The translations under genes were made by a program, and so were the position numbers. A stretch of 43,078 nucleotides of DNA from Bacteroidales bacterium (lineage in GTDB: Bacteria > Bacteroidota > Bacteroidia > Bacteroidales > JAAUTT01). Shown here in pieces: positions 26,120 to 34,060 of the stretch. Under the pieces are notes generated by a model that worked only from the letters and a program-made list of their open reading frames with translations, did no database searches and was not told the DNA's origin. The DNA lies in assembly GCA_025361285.1 (NCBI GenBank), contig JANYAP010000061.1, forward strand, positions 1 to 43,078, in the 5' to 3' direction. Positions within the stretch are counted from its first letter, which is position 1. Each line of letters begins with the position of its first letter.

Positions 26120-26506
26120 ATGAACGCACTTATAATTAACGAAAACGACGACTCTACGCCAAAAATCATTCTAGATAAAGAAAAAAATATTTTAGAAATA
26201 TCGGGAATTTCTTTGCCCGAAGATGTTATTGCTTTTTATAAGCCTGTTATTGAGTGGCTAAAAGAATATATAAAAGCACCTAATGCCAAAACCGAGTTTT
26301 CAGTAAGGTTAACGTATTTTAATACAGCGTCGTCTAAAATTATTTTAGATATTTTAGCTATGTTCGACGAATTAATCGAAAAGGGACAGGAAGCCTCAAT
26401 AACTTGGTATTACCCCGAAATGGACGACGATTTGCTTGCTTCGGGCAAGGAATTTAAAAGTATGCTAAAAACGCCGTTTAACTACATTCCTTACGTGCAG
26501 GATTAA
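26120..26506 (+). CDS. SiaC family (DUF1987) regulatory phosphoprotein
   Basis: A 128-residue cytoplasmic protein of the DUF1987/SiaC family. It has the family core T-P-x-I-x-x-D, I-S-G-x-S-x-P-E-D and Y-F-N-T-A-S-S-K. Thr69 in the latter matches by position the threonine phosphorylated in Pseudomonas SiaC. In that system a kinase (SiaB) phosphorylates SiaC, a SpoIIE-type phosphatase (SiaA) removes the phosphate, and free SiaC activates a diguanylate cyclase (SiaD). Here the phosphatase is the fused protein just upstream (one-base gap), but no SiaB or SiaD gene is in the window, so the kinase and output are elsewhere or different. Translational coupling is likely. Confidence 0.88.
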   Translation: MNALIINENDDSTPKIILDKEKNILEISGISLPEDVIAFYKPVIEWLKEYIKAPNAKTEFSVRLTYFNTASSKIILDILAMFDELIEKGQEASITWYYPEMDDDLLASGKEFKSMLKTPFNYIPYVQD

Positions 26507-26513
26507 GAGATTT

Positions 26514-26675
26514 GAGGCTGTAGGCGCTATGAGGCTGTAGGCTGTAGGCTTGAGGCTGTAGGCTTGAGGCTGTAGGAACTTCGTTGCCACCAATAAAATA
26601 TCGCTTTTCGGGCAAACGCAAATAGTTTTATCTTTAAAATCTTTTACTCCAGCCTCTAGCCTCCAGCCTACCGCC
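26514..26675. repeat. GAGGCTGTAGG inverted-repeat element, copy 1
   Basis: Four copies of GAGGCTGTAGG (26514, 26531, 26552 and 26566) form a left array. After about 70 unique bases comes a right array of the complementary type (26649-26675, AGCCTCTAGCCTCCAGCC). The transcript could fold into a large hairpin between genes 26120 and 26770. A shorter relative is at 32382-32490. Confidence 0.8.
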
Positions 26676-26712
26676 TAAATAGTTACACAAATTATAATTC
26701 CCAAAAGTTTAT

Positions 26713-26720
26713 TACTTTTG
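26713..26720 (+). promoter_or_regulatory. candidate -7 box of the RNA ligase gene
   Basis: TACTTTTG is an exact TAnnTTTG match, 49 bases before the RNA ligase start and just after the inverted-repeat element. Confidence 0.45.
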
Positions 26721-26769
26721 AAAAAAATGCAGCACATTCAAAAATAGAATTCATATTAACAGTTTCAAT

Positions 26770-27840
26770 ATGACAAATTTAGCGTCAATTCAACGAATAT
26801 TAAATTTAGAACCTATTGAAGGAGCCGATTTAATTGAGAAGGCAACCGTTTTAGGGTGGGAAATAGTAGTTAAAAAGGGCGAGTATCAAGTAGGCGACCT
26901 TTGCTGCTACATTCAAATAGATACCATAGTGCCCGAACTTCCTGAATATGAATTTCTAAGAGCGCGTAAATTTCGGGTACGAACAATAAAATTGCGAAAA
27001 CAAATATCGCAAGGTCTTATTGTGCCTTTGCCAAAAGGTAAATGGACTGAAAACAACGACGTTACGAAGCTGCTTGGTATTATAAAATACGAAAAACCCG
27101 ATAATAACCCCGAGCGATACGTAAAACCCCGAAAGCCAAAAATATGGTATAAGAAATGGATTTATACTTTTAAATACAACTACCTTTTCAAAGCTTTTCC
27201 ATGGCTCCAAAAGCAAAGCCGTAGCCCTTTCCCGAAGCATTTGGTAAGCATTACCGACGAGGAACGGATACAGAATATGCCACAAGTATTGCAACAATAT
27301 GCAGGTAAATTATTTATTGTAAGCTACAAACTCGACGGCTCGAGCATAACAATTATTCACTCTAAAGTTTTAGGTAAAAGTAAATTCCGCATTTGCAGCC
27401 GTAAATTTGAGCTACACGACAAGGATAACGATTGGTATAAGGTTTTTACCGATACTAATTTCAAAAATGAAGTTTTGAAACTAGTGAAACTGTTCGAAAC
27501 CAACGATATAATAGTGCAAGGAGAGGCAATTGGTAAATTCAACGGCAATCATCATAATCTGAAACGCGACGAAATACGATTATTCAATATTTACGTGAAT
27601 GGTAAACGGCTTAACCAGAGAGATTTTATAGAAACTTGCGTAAAAAACAATATACCGAATTGTCCTCTTTATAAGGAAATTACACTTAACCACACCTTGC
27701 CCGAAATATTAAAGGAGAGCGAAATACCCGATTTACTTAACCCGAAAGCCGATGCCGAAGGCTTGGTTTGGCGCTGCGTTGAGGATAAGATGAGCTTTAA
27801 AGTAATAAACAACAATTTTCTGTTAACTAATAATGAATGA
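26770..27840 (+). CDS. RNA ligase, DraRnl (Rnl5, DRB0094) family
   Basis: A 356-residue nucleotidyltransferase. The N-terminal part (1-130) is an OB-fold-like module, as in Deinococcus DraRnl (Y-Q-V-G-D-L-C-C-Y-I-Q-I-D and F-R-V-R-T-I-K-L-R-K-Q-I-S-Q-G-L). The adenylyltransferase domain follows, with motif I K-L-D-G-S-S (Lys187 is the adenylated residue), motif III/IIIa around V-Q-G-E-A-I-G and L-F-N-I-Y, motif IV E-G-L-V-W-R and motif V S-F-K-V-I-N. DraRnl-type enzymes seal 3'-OH/5'-phosphate nicks where the 3'-OH strand is RNA. The biological role (RNA repair) is largely unknown. No RtcB or kinase/phosphatase repair partner is adjacent. Its own -7 box is at 26713. Confidence 0.92.
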   Translation: MTNLASIQRILNLEPIEGADLIEKATVLGWEIVVKKGEYQVGDLCCYIQIDTIVPELPEYEFLRARKFRVRTIKLRKQISQGLIVPLPKGKWTENNDVTKLLGIIKYEKPDNNPERYVKPRKPKIWYKKWIYTFKYNYLFKAFPWLQKQSRSPFPKHLVSITDEERIQNMPQVLQQYAGKLFIVSYKLDGSSITIIHSKVLGKSKFRICSRKFELHDKDNDWYKVFTDTNFKNEVLKLVKLFETNDIIVQGEAIGKFNGNHHNLKRDEIRLFNIYVNGKRLNQRDFIETCVKNNIPNCPLYKEITLNHTLPEILKESEIPDLLNPKADAEGLVWRCVEDKMSFKVINNNFLLTNNE

Positions 27841-27868
27841 GTTATTCGCGATTTTATAAACCTTAAAA

Positions 27869-28711
27869 ATGAAAAAACATTTTGTAGTACTTTTATTCAT
27901 ATTACCGATTATGGCTTTTGAAAATCAATCGTGTAAAAAGGAAATAGCTTCGGTCGATTACAGCAACTTAAACAATTTACCAAAGGATACTGGTGGTGTG
28001 CAAAGAGCTTATTTTTTAAATAGTAGTATCGAATACGGGTATTATATTTACACGCCTTCGGGTTATGAAAAAAATACCGCCAATTATCCTTTACTGTTAT
28101 TTCTTCACGGATCGGGCGAGAAGGGCAATAGCTTAAACGATACCAACAGCTTAAAAAAGGTGCTTGTAAACGGACCTCCAAGGCTTATAAAGTATAAAAA
28201 ATGGTCCCCAAAATACCCAATGATTGTGCTAACGCCTCAGTGCCATGAAGGCGGCTGGGATGGCAAAAAATTGCATCGTTTTTTAACATATATACAAACT
28301 AAATACCGAATAAACACATTGCGCATTTATTTAACAGGGCTTAGCATGGGTGGCTATGGAACATTCTCATATTTGGCAGCAACTGGCGATACCAGTTACA
28401 TTGCTGCCGCAGTGCCAATTTGCGGAGGCGGTAGTACAAATAGTGCTTCGAAAATGACTACTGTTCCTATTTGGGCTTTCCATGGAGATAGCGATGGTAC
28501 CGTAAACGTGTCCAACTCTATAAATATGATTACTGCAATTAACGCACTAAAACCAATAGTAAAGGCCAAGATTACCGTTTACCCTAGTGTTGGTCACGAT
28601 TCGTGGTCGAGAACATACGACGGTAGCGGAATGGGCACTGAAAAGAGCGATTACGATGCGTTTAACACAAGTATTTACGATTGGATGTTTAGCTACACAA
28701 AAAATAAATAG
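27869..28711 (+). CDS. exported alpha/beta hydrolase (esterase/peptidase-like) lipoprotein
   Basis: A 280-residue alpha/beta-hydrolase of the prolyl-oligopeptidase/PHB-depolymerase-like group. It has oxyanion segment L-F-L-H-G-S-G-E, nucleophile elbow G-L-S-M-G-G (Ser159), acid in H-G-D-S-D-G and His243 in G-H-D-S-W. The N-terminus is hydrophobic, followed by N-Q-S-C-K-K-E (Cys22), a likely but non-canonical Bacteroidota lipobox, so it is probably a periplasmic or surface lipoprotein. Substrate unknown; related proteins cleave acetyl or feruloyl groups from polysaccharides. It follows the RNA ligase by 28 bases. The TAG stop lies in the left copy of an 8-bp duplication flanking a MITE-like element. 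Confidence 0.85.
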   Translation: MKKHFVVLLFILPIMAFENQSCKKEIASVDYSNLNNLPKDTGGVQRAYFLNSSIEYGYYIYTPSGYEKNTANYPLLLFLHGSGEKGNSLNDTNSLKKVLVNGPPRLIKYKKWSPKYPMIVLTPQCHEGGWDGKKLHRFLTYIQTKYRINTLRIYLTGLSMGGYGTFSYLAATGDTSYIAAAVPICGGGSTNSASKMTTVPIWAFHGDSDGTVNVSNSINMITAINALKPIVKAKITVYPSVGHDSWSRTYDGSGMGTEKSDYDAFNTSIYDWMFSYTKNK

Positions 28712-28936
28712 TGCCTCTAAGAAAACTCTTCTTTATTCACATCATATTATTTTTAAGGTGTTCATGAAATCGCTATCGCTAAGTTGTTACTTTTTTCGAT
28801 AACTTAGCCGAAGGCGCTCTTATGAGCGAAAGCGAATAAAAAAGTAACAAGAAAAATATTTGAAACTCATTATTAATATTGACATACAATTACGTTTTTG
28901 ACATTTTAACGAGTTTTCTTAGAGGCCCTAAATAGT
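28705..28936. mobile_element. MITE-like element with 16-bp TIRs and 8-bp flanking duplication
   Basis: Perfect 16-bp terminal inverted repeats begin GCCTCTAAG (28713-28728) and end CTTAGAGGC (28911-28926). The sequence TAAATAGT occurs immediately left (28705-28712) and two bases beyond the right TIR (28929-28936), like an 8-bp target-site duplication. The ~214-bp interior has no gene but contains a second palindrome, TTGTTACTTTTTT (about 28783) facing AAAAAAGTAACAA (about 28839). The left duplication overlaps the stop codon of the hydrolase gene. Confidence 0.8.
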
Positions 28937-29160
28937 AATGGGGCTGTTTTTCTCTGTTACTTTTTTATCGCTTTCGTAAAGCTGTTTACTTTGTCTTCTA
29001 AACATATTACAAGTAAAAGATTATAAATGATATACAATAACAACACTAGTGTTATTCGATAAATATTAATGCTTTTGTCCTTAATATATAATTTAATCAA
29101 TTTGCATTAACTTCATTTTTTGTTATATTGCGCCTTTTCAAATTAAAGCTACGCAAATAG
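28712..29160. other. 449-bp intergenic region
   Basis: No gene. The left half is the MITE-like element. To its right, 28956-28982 repeats part of the element's inner sequence (TGTTACTTTTTTATCGCTTTC), suggesting an older related copy. The last ~100 bases before the START-like gene are plain AT-rich sequence with a TATATTGC box near 29124 as a weak promoter candidate. Confidence 0.55.
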
Positions 29161-29538
29161 ATGAAAATTAAATATACCATCGAATACCCTATGAATTGCT
29201 CTCCGCTGCTACTGTATCCACGGATAAGTACCCCCGGAGGATTGTCGGAGTGGTTTGCCGAAAATGTAAATGTTGAAGGTAAGAACTTTGTTTTTTTCTG
29301 GGACGGATCATCGCAAAAAGCTGAAATACAGCTAAAACGCGAAAATTCGTTTATTCGTCTACATTGGGTTGACGACGTGCAGGAAAATACTTTTTTCGAA
29401 TTTCGTATAATTAGCGACGAACTAACTGGAGATATAGCTCTTATGATAACCGATTTCGCTGAAGCCGACGAAAAAGATGACGCCATTGATTTGTGGAACT
29501 CTCAAATTTCGGAGCTTAAGCATTGTGTAGGCGTATAA
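29161..29538 (+). CDS. START-like domain protein
   Basis: A 125-residue cytoplasmic protein of the START-like/SRPBCC fold found almost only in Bacteroidota. The features I recognise are the opening M-K-I-K-Y-T-I-E-Y-P-M-N, the S-P-L-L-L-Y-P-R-I-S-T-P-G-G-L-S-E-W-F segment and the acidic T-D-F-A-E-A-D-E stretch near the end. The fold makes a hydrophobic cavity, but the ligand is unknown. It sits 83 bases upstream of the LptF/G-type permease on the same strand, a pairing that recurs in the phylum and hints at a role in lipid or LPS handling. Confidence 0.85.
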   Translation: MKIKYTIEYPMNCSPLLLYPRISTPGGLSEWFAENVNVEGKNFVFFWDGSSQKAEIQLKRENSFIRLHWVDDVQENTFFEFRIISDELTGDIALMITDFAEADEKDDAIDLWNSQISELKHCVGV

Positions 29539-29573
29539 ATATATTGCATTTCTTCCAACTTATAAAATAATCT

Positions 29574-29581
29574 TACCTTTG
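29574..29581 (+). promoter_or_regulatory. candidate -7 box of the LptF/G permease gene
   Basis: TACCTTTG is an exact TAnnTTTG match, 40 bases before the TTG start of the permease. It suggests this gene has its own promoter despite the START-like gene upstream. Confidence 0.5.
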
Positions 29582-29621
29582 CCATCGTTTCTGGCATACA
29601 TAATCTCATTATTTTATCATT

Positions 29622-31091
29622 TTGAAACGATTACATAAATTTATTATTTCGTCATTTCTTGGCCCGTTTGCTTTAACCTTCTTCATCGTTATTTTTATAC
29701 TTCTTATGCAGTTTCTGTGGAAGTATATCGACGATTTGGCTGGTAAAGGATTGGCAATTAGTGTTTTAGCTGAGCTTATGTTTTATGTATCAGCTAGCTT
29801 GGTACCCTTGGCATTACCGCTGGCAATACTTATGGCTTCGCTAATGACTATGGGCAGCATGGGCGAAAACTACGAGCTCACCGCAATGAAAGCGTCGGGA
29901 ATATCGTTATACAGAATAGTTGCGCCATTGGCAATATTTTGCATCTTCTTATCTTTCTCCGGCTTTATATTTTCGAATTACGTTCTTCCAGTTTCTAACC
30001 TAAAAATGAACTCGTTAATTTGGGATATTACAAACCAACGCCCCGAGTTAAACCTTCGCGAAGGCATTTTCTATAGCGGAATTGATGGTTACAGCATACG
30101 TATTGGCAAAAAGGATTACAATACCAATCTGCTCACAAACATTAAAATATACGACCACACCAAAGGAAATGGCAATACTACTGTAATGGTGGCCGATTCG
30201 AGCTACATGAAAGTTACTGCCGACAAAAAACACCTTGTTGTAACCCTATTAAGTGGCTATAACTACGAGGAGATGAGCGACAACCGTCCGCGAACATCGT
30301 CGAAAAACCCTGCTCACCGCGACAAATTTTCCAAACAGGAAATACGAATTCCATTAAGTGGGTTTAAACTTCAGCGCACTGATGAAAACTTGTTTAAGCA
30401 GAATTATAAAATGATGAGTATCCGACAGTTAAAAAGATATTCCGATTCCCTGCAAAACGATGTGAATTTTAAAACTAACCAACTGTATAAGAGTTTAATG
30501 TATTCGCAAATTCTTCGATATCGCCCTTCAACTATTCAAAATAAAGTACCAATTGATTCTCTGAAAATTGACTCGCTTAAACGATTGAACTTCGACACGT
30601 TGTACAATAAATTTACAGCGCAGCATAAGGTGAGTATGGTTATTAGTGCTTTATCCGAAGCACGCGAATCGAAAACATACATTATGTCGTCGCAAATGAA
30701 TATCGAGGATATTGGTAGGCGAATGCGTAAATACCAAATTGAGTGGTGGCGAAAATTTACCTTATCGGGAGCCTGTTTAATCTTCTTCTTTATTGGGGCA
30801 CCACTTGGAGCAATTATCCGCAAAGGCGGACTGGGTATGCCTGTAGTGGTTTCGGTAATGTTTTTTGTGCTTTATTATATTATTTCAATATCGGGCGAAA
30901 AAATTGCTCGCGAAGGCTTCATGGATCCCGGAATAGCCATGTGGATATCGGGTATAGTACTGTTGGCTGTTGGCATTTTCCTAACCCGCAAGGCAACTCG
31001 CGAATCTACTTTCTTAAATATCGATACCTATATAAATTTCTTTAAAAAACTTGGTAATTTATCGTTTAAAAAACTCGAACACTCTAGCTGA
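29622..31091 (+). CDS. LptF/LptG family (YjgP/YjgQ) lipopolysaccharide export permease
   Basis: A 489-residue inner-membrane protein. It has three N-terminal helices (about 12-32, 52-85 and 102-122), a large periplasmic beta-jellyroll plus inserted segment (125-385), and three C-terminal helices (about 390-465), the standard LptF/G layout. The LptB2FG transporter extracts LPS from the inner membrane and passes it to LptC/A/D. The start is TTG at 29622, giving M-K-R-L-H-K-F-I-I-S-S-F-L-G-P-F, which fits the family start. No in-frame ATG gives a complete first helix. The periplasmic part is longer than in E. coli, usual for Bacteroidota. Whether it is LptF or LptG cannot be told by eye. Confidence 0.92.
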   Translation: MKRLHKFIISSFLGPFALTFFIVIFILLMQFLWKYIDDLAGKGLAISVLAELMFYVSASLVPLALPLAILMASLMTMGSMGENYELTAMKASGISLYRIVAPLAIFCIFLSFSGFIFSNYVLPVSNLKMNSLIWDITNQRPELNLREGIFYSGIDGYSIRIGKKDYNTNLLTNIKIYDHTKGNGNTTVMVADSSYMKVTADKKHLVVTLLSGYNYEEMSDNRPRTSSKNPAHRDKFSKQEIRIPLSGFKLQRTDENLFKQNYKMMSIRQLKRYSDSLQNDVNFKTNQLYKSLMYSQILRYRPSTIQNKVPIDSLKIDSLKRLNFDTLYNKFTAQHKVSMVISALSEARESKTYIMSSQMNIEDIGRRMRKYQIEWWRKFTLSGACLIFFFIGAPLGAIIRKGGLGMPVVVSVMFFVLYYIISISGEKIAREGFMDPGIAMWISGIVLLAVGIFLTRKATRESTFLNIDTYINFFKKLGNLSFKKLEHSS

Positions 31092-31132
31092 ATAAGCTAG
31101 ATTAATACAACATATAATAGATATAATTACAA

Positions 31133-32374
31133 ATGATTGAAAATAAAGAGCTTGAACAAAAATTTGTGTTAAACAGCATTGAAGAAGCAATTATTGATAT
31201 TCGCGAAGGCAAAATGCTTATTGTTGTCGACGACGAAAGTCGCGAAAACGAAGGTGATTTTATTGTTGCTGCCGACAAAATAACTCCCGAAATTGTGAAC
31301 TTTATGGCAACGCACGGTCGCGGGTTAATATGTACGCCTATTCCCGAAAAACGATGCGAAGAGTTGGAGCTCGATTTAATGGTTGGCACCAATACCGCGC
31401 TGCATGCAACACCATTCACAGTATCGGTCGATTTAATTGGGCAGGGCTGTACAACAGGCATATCGGCTTCCGACAGAGCAAAAACTATAAAATCGTTGGT
31501 CGACGCCAACACTAAACCCGCTGATTTAGGTCGCCCAGGGCATATTTTCCCGCTTAAAGCACGCGATAAAGGCGTATTGCAGCGAGCAGGGCATACCGAG
31601 GCCGTTGTTGATATTACGCGCCTTGCAGGCCTTATCCCTGGCGGAGTTTTAGTAGAAATAATGAGCGAGGACGGCACAATGGCTCGTTTACCTGAACTAA
31701 TGAAAATATCGCAAAAATTTGGTATAAAAATTATTTCGATAGAGCAACTTATTAAGTATCGCCTTGAGCGCGAAACACTTATAAAACGTGGTGCTAAAGT
31801 GCTTCTTCCAACAAAATATGGCAACTTTCATCTAATTCCATTTATTCAGCTATCGAATAATTTGGAACATGTAGCTTTAGTTAAAGGCGAATGGGCTGAT
31901 GATGAATCGGTTCTGGTACGAGTGCATTCGTCGTGTGTTACGGGCGACATTTTTGGATCGTTTCGCTGCGATTGTGGCTCGCAACTGCATCAGGCAATGC
32001 GTCAAATTGAAAATGAAGGTAAGGGCGTTTTGCTTTATATGATACAGGAAGGCCGTGGTATTGGGTTGTTTAATAAAATAATGGCATATAAACTGCAAGA
32101 GGAAGGACGAGATACCGTTGAAGCCAACCTCGACCTTGGTTTTGAGGCCGATGAGCGCGATTACGGGGTTGGCGCAAGTATTCTGCGCGAGCTTGGCTTA
32201 GGTAAAATTCGACTTATGACAAATAACCCCGTAAAACGTGCTGCTTTAGAAGCGTATGGCTTACATATTGTCGAAAACATTCCGTTAGAAATAGAACCCA
32301 ACACCCATAATGAGTTTTACTTACAGACCAAGAAAAATAAGATGGGGCATTTTATTGATATAGCAAAAAAGTAA
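31133..32374 (+). CDS. ribBA: bifunctional DHBP synthase / GTP cyclohydrolase II
   Basis: A 413-residue riboflavin-biosynthesis fusion. The N-terminal RibB half (about 15-215) has [10 protein letters not shown], which binds ribulose 5-phosphate and metal, plus T-G-I-S-A-S-D-R and G-H-T-E. The C-terminal RibA half has the zinc cysteines in S-S-C-V-T-G-D...F-R-C-D-C-G, and R-G-I-G-L and T-N-N-P-V-K. It makes both precursors of lumazine, from ribulose 5-phosphate and GTP. No FMN riboswitch was seen upstream; the 41-base spacer after the permease is too short for one. Both active sites look intact. Confidence 0.96.
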   Translation: MIENKELEQKFVLNSIEEAIIDIREGKMLIVVDDESRENEGDFIVAADKITPEIVNFMATHGRGLICTPIPEKRCEELELDLMVGTNTALHATPFTVSVDLIGQGCTTGISASDRAKTIKSLVDANTKPADLGRPGHIFPLKARDKGVLQRAGHTEAVVDITRLAGLIPGGVLVEIMSEDGTMARLPELMKISQKFGIKIISIEQLIKYRLERETLIKRGAKVLLPTKYGNFHLIPFIQLSNNLEHVALVKGEWADDESVLVRVHSSCVTGDIFGSFRCDCGSQLHQAMRQIENEGKGVLLYMIQEGRGIGLFNKIMAYKLQEEGRDTVEANLDLGFEADERDYGVGASILRELGLGKIRLMTNNPVKRAALEAYGLHIVENIPLEIEPNTHNEFYLQTKKNKMGHFIDIAKK

Positions 32375-32381
32375 AATTTAA

Positions 32382-32490
32382 CGTAGGCTTTAGGAATTAG
32401 GCCAGAGGCTGTAGGAGCTTCATCGCAAATGGTAAAATTATTTACCCTTTACCCTTAATCCTACAGCCTCCATTCCCCAGCCTCTAACCT
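32382..32490. repeat. GAGGCTGTAGG inverted-repeat element, copy 2
   Basis: GAGGCTGTAGG (32405-32415) faces its perfect complement CCTACAGCCTC (32460-32470). Further related words lie outside (TAGGCTTTAGG on the left, CCAGCCTCTAACCT on the right). It fills the ribBA-fmt gap. It shares its core word and overall layout with the element at 26514-26675, so this is an interspersed family. Confidence 0.8.
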
Positions 32491-32498
32491 ATACCATC

Positions 32499-33473
32499 AT
32501 GACCTCATACGATTTTCGAATTATTTTTATGGGCACTCCCGAGTTTGCTGTGGCCTCGTTAAAATCGCTTCTCAATGCTGGTTTTAATGTGGTTGCAGTA
32601 GTTACATCGCCCGATAAACCTTCCGGACGCGGACAGAAACTACAAGAATCGGACGTTAAGCAGTTTGCTACAACTTGTAATATTCCAATACTTCAACCCG
32701 AAAGGCTTAAAGATGAATTGTTTATAAGCGAATTGAAATCGTTCGAAGCCGATTTACAGGTGGTTGTTGCGTTCCGCATGTTACCCGAAGTTGTTTGGAG
32801 CATGCCAAGACTAGGGACAATTAACCTTCATGCATCGCTACTGCCACAGTACCGCGGTGCGGCTCCAATAAATTGGGCAATTATTAATGGCGAAAAAACA
32901 ACTGGCGTAACTACTTTTTTTATTGAAAGAGAAATTGATACAGGTAAAATCATTAACTATAAAGAAGTTGAAATAGAACCAGTTGATAATGCAGGACTGC
33001 TGCACGATAAATTAATGGAAGCTGGAGCAAAACTGCTAGCACTATCTGTAACAGATATTAAATCGGGTAATTATACTAAAATCGATCAGTCTTTATCTGC
33101 GAAGGCATATAATAAATTGAGGTTGGCGCCTAAAATATTTAAAGACGATTGCAAGATAGATTGGAGCGCATCGGTTGAGGAAATACATAATTTTATTCGT
33201 GGCATGAGCCCATACCCAGCGGCGTGGACTACAATCGCAAATATTGAAACCAACGAACGGCTATCGCTAAAAATTTATGAGTCGGAAATGCACATTTGCC
33301 AGCATTCGCAAAGCATAGGTGCCATTAGTACCGACGAAAAAAAATATGTTAAAATATGCGTTTTAGGAGGTTATATTAACATTATAAGCCTTCAAATGGA
33401 AGGCAAGAAACGCTTACATATCGAGGATTTTCTGCGAGGATTTAAAAACCTTGGTAATTACCGCCTAGTTTAA
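32499..33473 (+). CDS. fmt: methionyl-tRNA formyltransferase
   Basis: A 324-residue cytoplasmic enzyme that formylates initiator Met-tRNA using 10-formyl-tetrahydrofolate. It has F-M-G-T-P-E-F-A-V at the start, the catalytic H-A-S-L-L-P-Q-Y-R-G-A-A-P-I-N segment (with Asn in N-L-H-A-S), and R-E-I-D-T-G supplying the catalytic Asp. The C-terminal OB-fold (about 205-320) is complete. It is separated from ribBA by the inverted-repeat element and followed by a hairpin terminator. No def gene is adjacent. Confidence 0.96.
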   Translation: MTSYDFRIIFMGTPEFAVASLKSLLNAGFNVVAVVTSPDKPSGRGQKLQESDVKQFATTCNIPILQPERLKDELFISELKSFEADLQVVVAFRMLPEVVWSMPRLGTINLHASLLPQYRGAAPINWAIINGEKTTGVTTFFIEREIDTGKIINYKEVEIEPVDNAGLLHDKLMEAGAKLLALSVTDIKSGNYTKIDQSLSAKAYNKLRLAPKIFKDDCKIDWSASVEEIHNFIRGMSPYPAAWTTIANIETNERLSLKIYESEMHICQHSQSIGAISTDEKKYVKICVLGGYINIISLQMEGKKRLHIEDFLRGFKNLGNYRLV

Positions 33474-33476
33474 ATT

Positions 33477-33508
33477 AAAATAGCCTCACCTTTCGGAGAG
33501 ACTATTTT
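33477..33508 (+). terminator. hairpin after fmt, probable terminator
   Basis: AAAATAG (33477-33483) pairs with CTATTTT (33502-33508) and CTC (33485-33487) with GAG (33498-33500), with one mismatch between. It begins four bases after the fmt stop. The U-rich 3' arm fits a terminator, though the stem has few GC pairs. Confidence 0.6.
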
Positions 33509-33581
33509 ATAATGCTTACATCTGTTTGGTACCTAACATATTTTCTTTTACCCAATATTGCAATTATTGCTTTCTTACGGA

Positions 33582-33624
<43 letters not shown>

Positions 33625-33834
33625 GAGATTATATTGTGTTTATTGCCTATTGCTATTCGTGCGTTAATCACAAAAATATACAAGTAGTAACCCTCAGTTT
33701 AAAAAAATATTTCAATCGACATAACGAAGAAAAGGAGGAAGCCATTCACGTGCTGTAATTTTATCGCTTGTAACGCCTATTTTGTTTATTTTCTGGCATC
33801 CTTTCTAATCCCTCGATTAACTCGATAGTGCAAA

Positions 33835-33885
33835 TTAGTTTGCTTTAACTTTTTCTGGTGGCTCAATATTGAACTCTTCAAAGTA
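33835..33885 (-). pseudogene. possible C-terminal remnant of a lost gene
   Basis: On the minus strand a short frame encodes Y-F-E-E-F-N-I-E-P-P-E-K-V-K-A-N followed by a stop, which looks like a natural protein C-terminus. A stop and a poly-A run lie just upstream in the same frame, so the rest is missing or frameshifted. Family unknown. It may be debris of a gene displaced when the AbiE module arrived. Confidence 0.25.
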
Positions 33886-33978
33886 TTTTTTTCAACTTAA
33901 CTAGTGGTCTGAATTTTGGGGAGCATTATCGTAAAGTTGTGCAGGGACTATTGATGTGTTTGATATGCAAATAAATCA

Positions 33979-34029
33979 CAAATACTGCATACATATTCGA
34001 TAAAAATGCGCTATTGTATGCAATATTTG
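33979..34029. promoter_or_regulatory. inverted-repeat operator candidate of the AbiE operon
   Basis: CAAATACTGCATACA (33979-33993) and TGTATGCAATATTTG (34015-34029) are inverted copies matching at 14 of 15 positions, 21 bases apart. The right arm ends one base before the -7 box at 34031. AbiEi antitoxins are known to repress their own promoter by binding inverted repeats, so this is the likely binding site. Confidence 0.75.
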
Positions 34030-34030
34030 T

Positions 34031-34038
34031 TATATTTG
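34031..34038 (+). promoter_or_regulatory. candidate -7 box of the AbiE operon
   Basis: TATATTTG is an exact TAnnTTTG match, 23 bases before the antitoxin start and directly abutting the inverted repeat, so repressor binding would block it. Confidence 0.6.
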
Positions 34039-34060
34039 TATTGTGTTTTAAAATTATTAA

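Noticed and set aside
26514-26675. CRISPR-like array
   Set aside because: Repeats are 11 bp with irregular short gaps and an inverted right arm, so it is a palindromic repeat element.
31092-31132. FMN riboswitch before ribBA
   Set aside because: The gap after the permease gene is 41 bases, too short, and no RFN motif is visible.
31102-31824. 240-codon minus-strand open frame
   Set aside because: Lies antisense to ribBA, whose motifs are complete; the translation is Ser/Ile-rich without family features.
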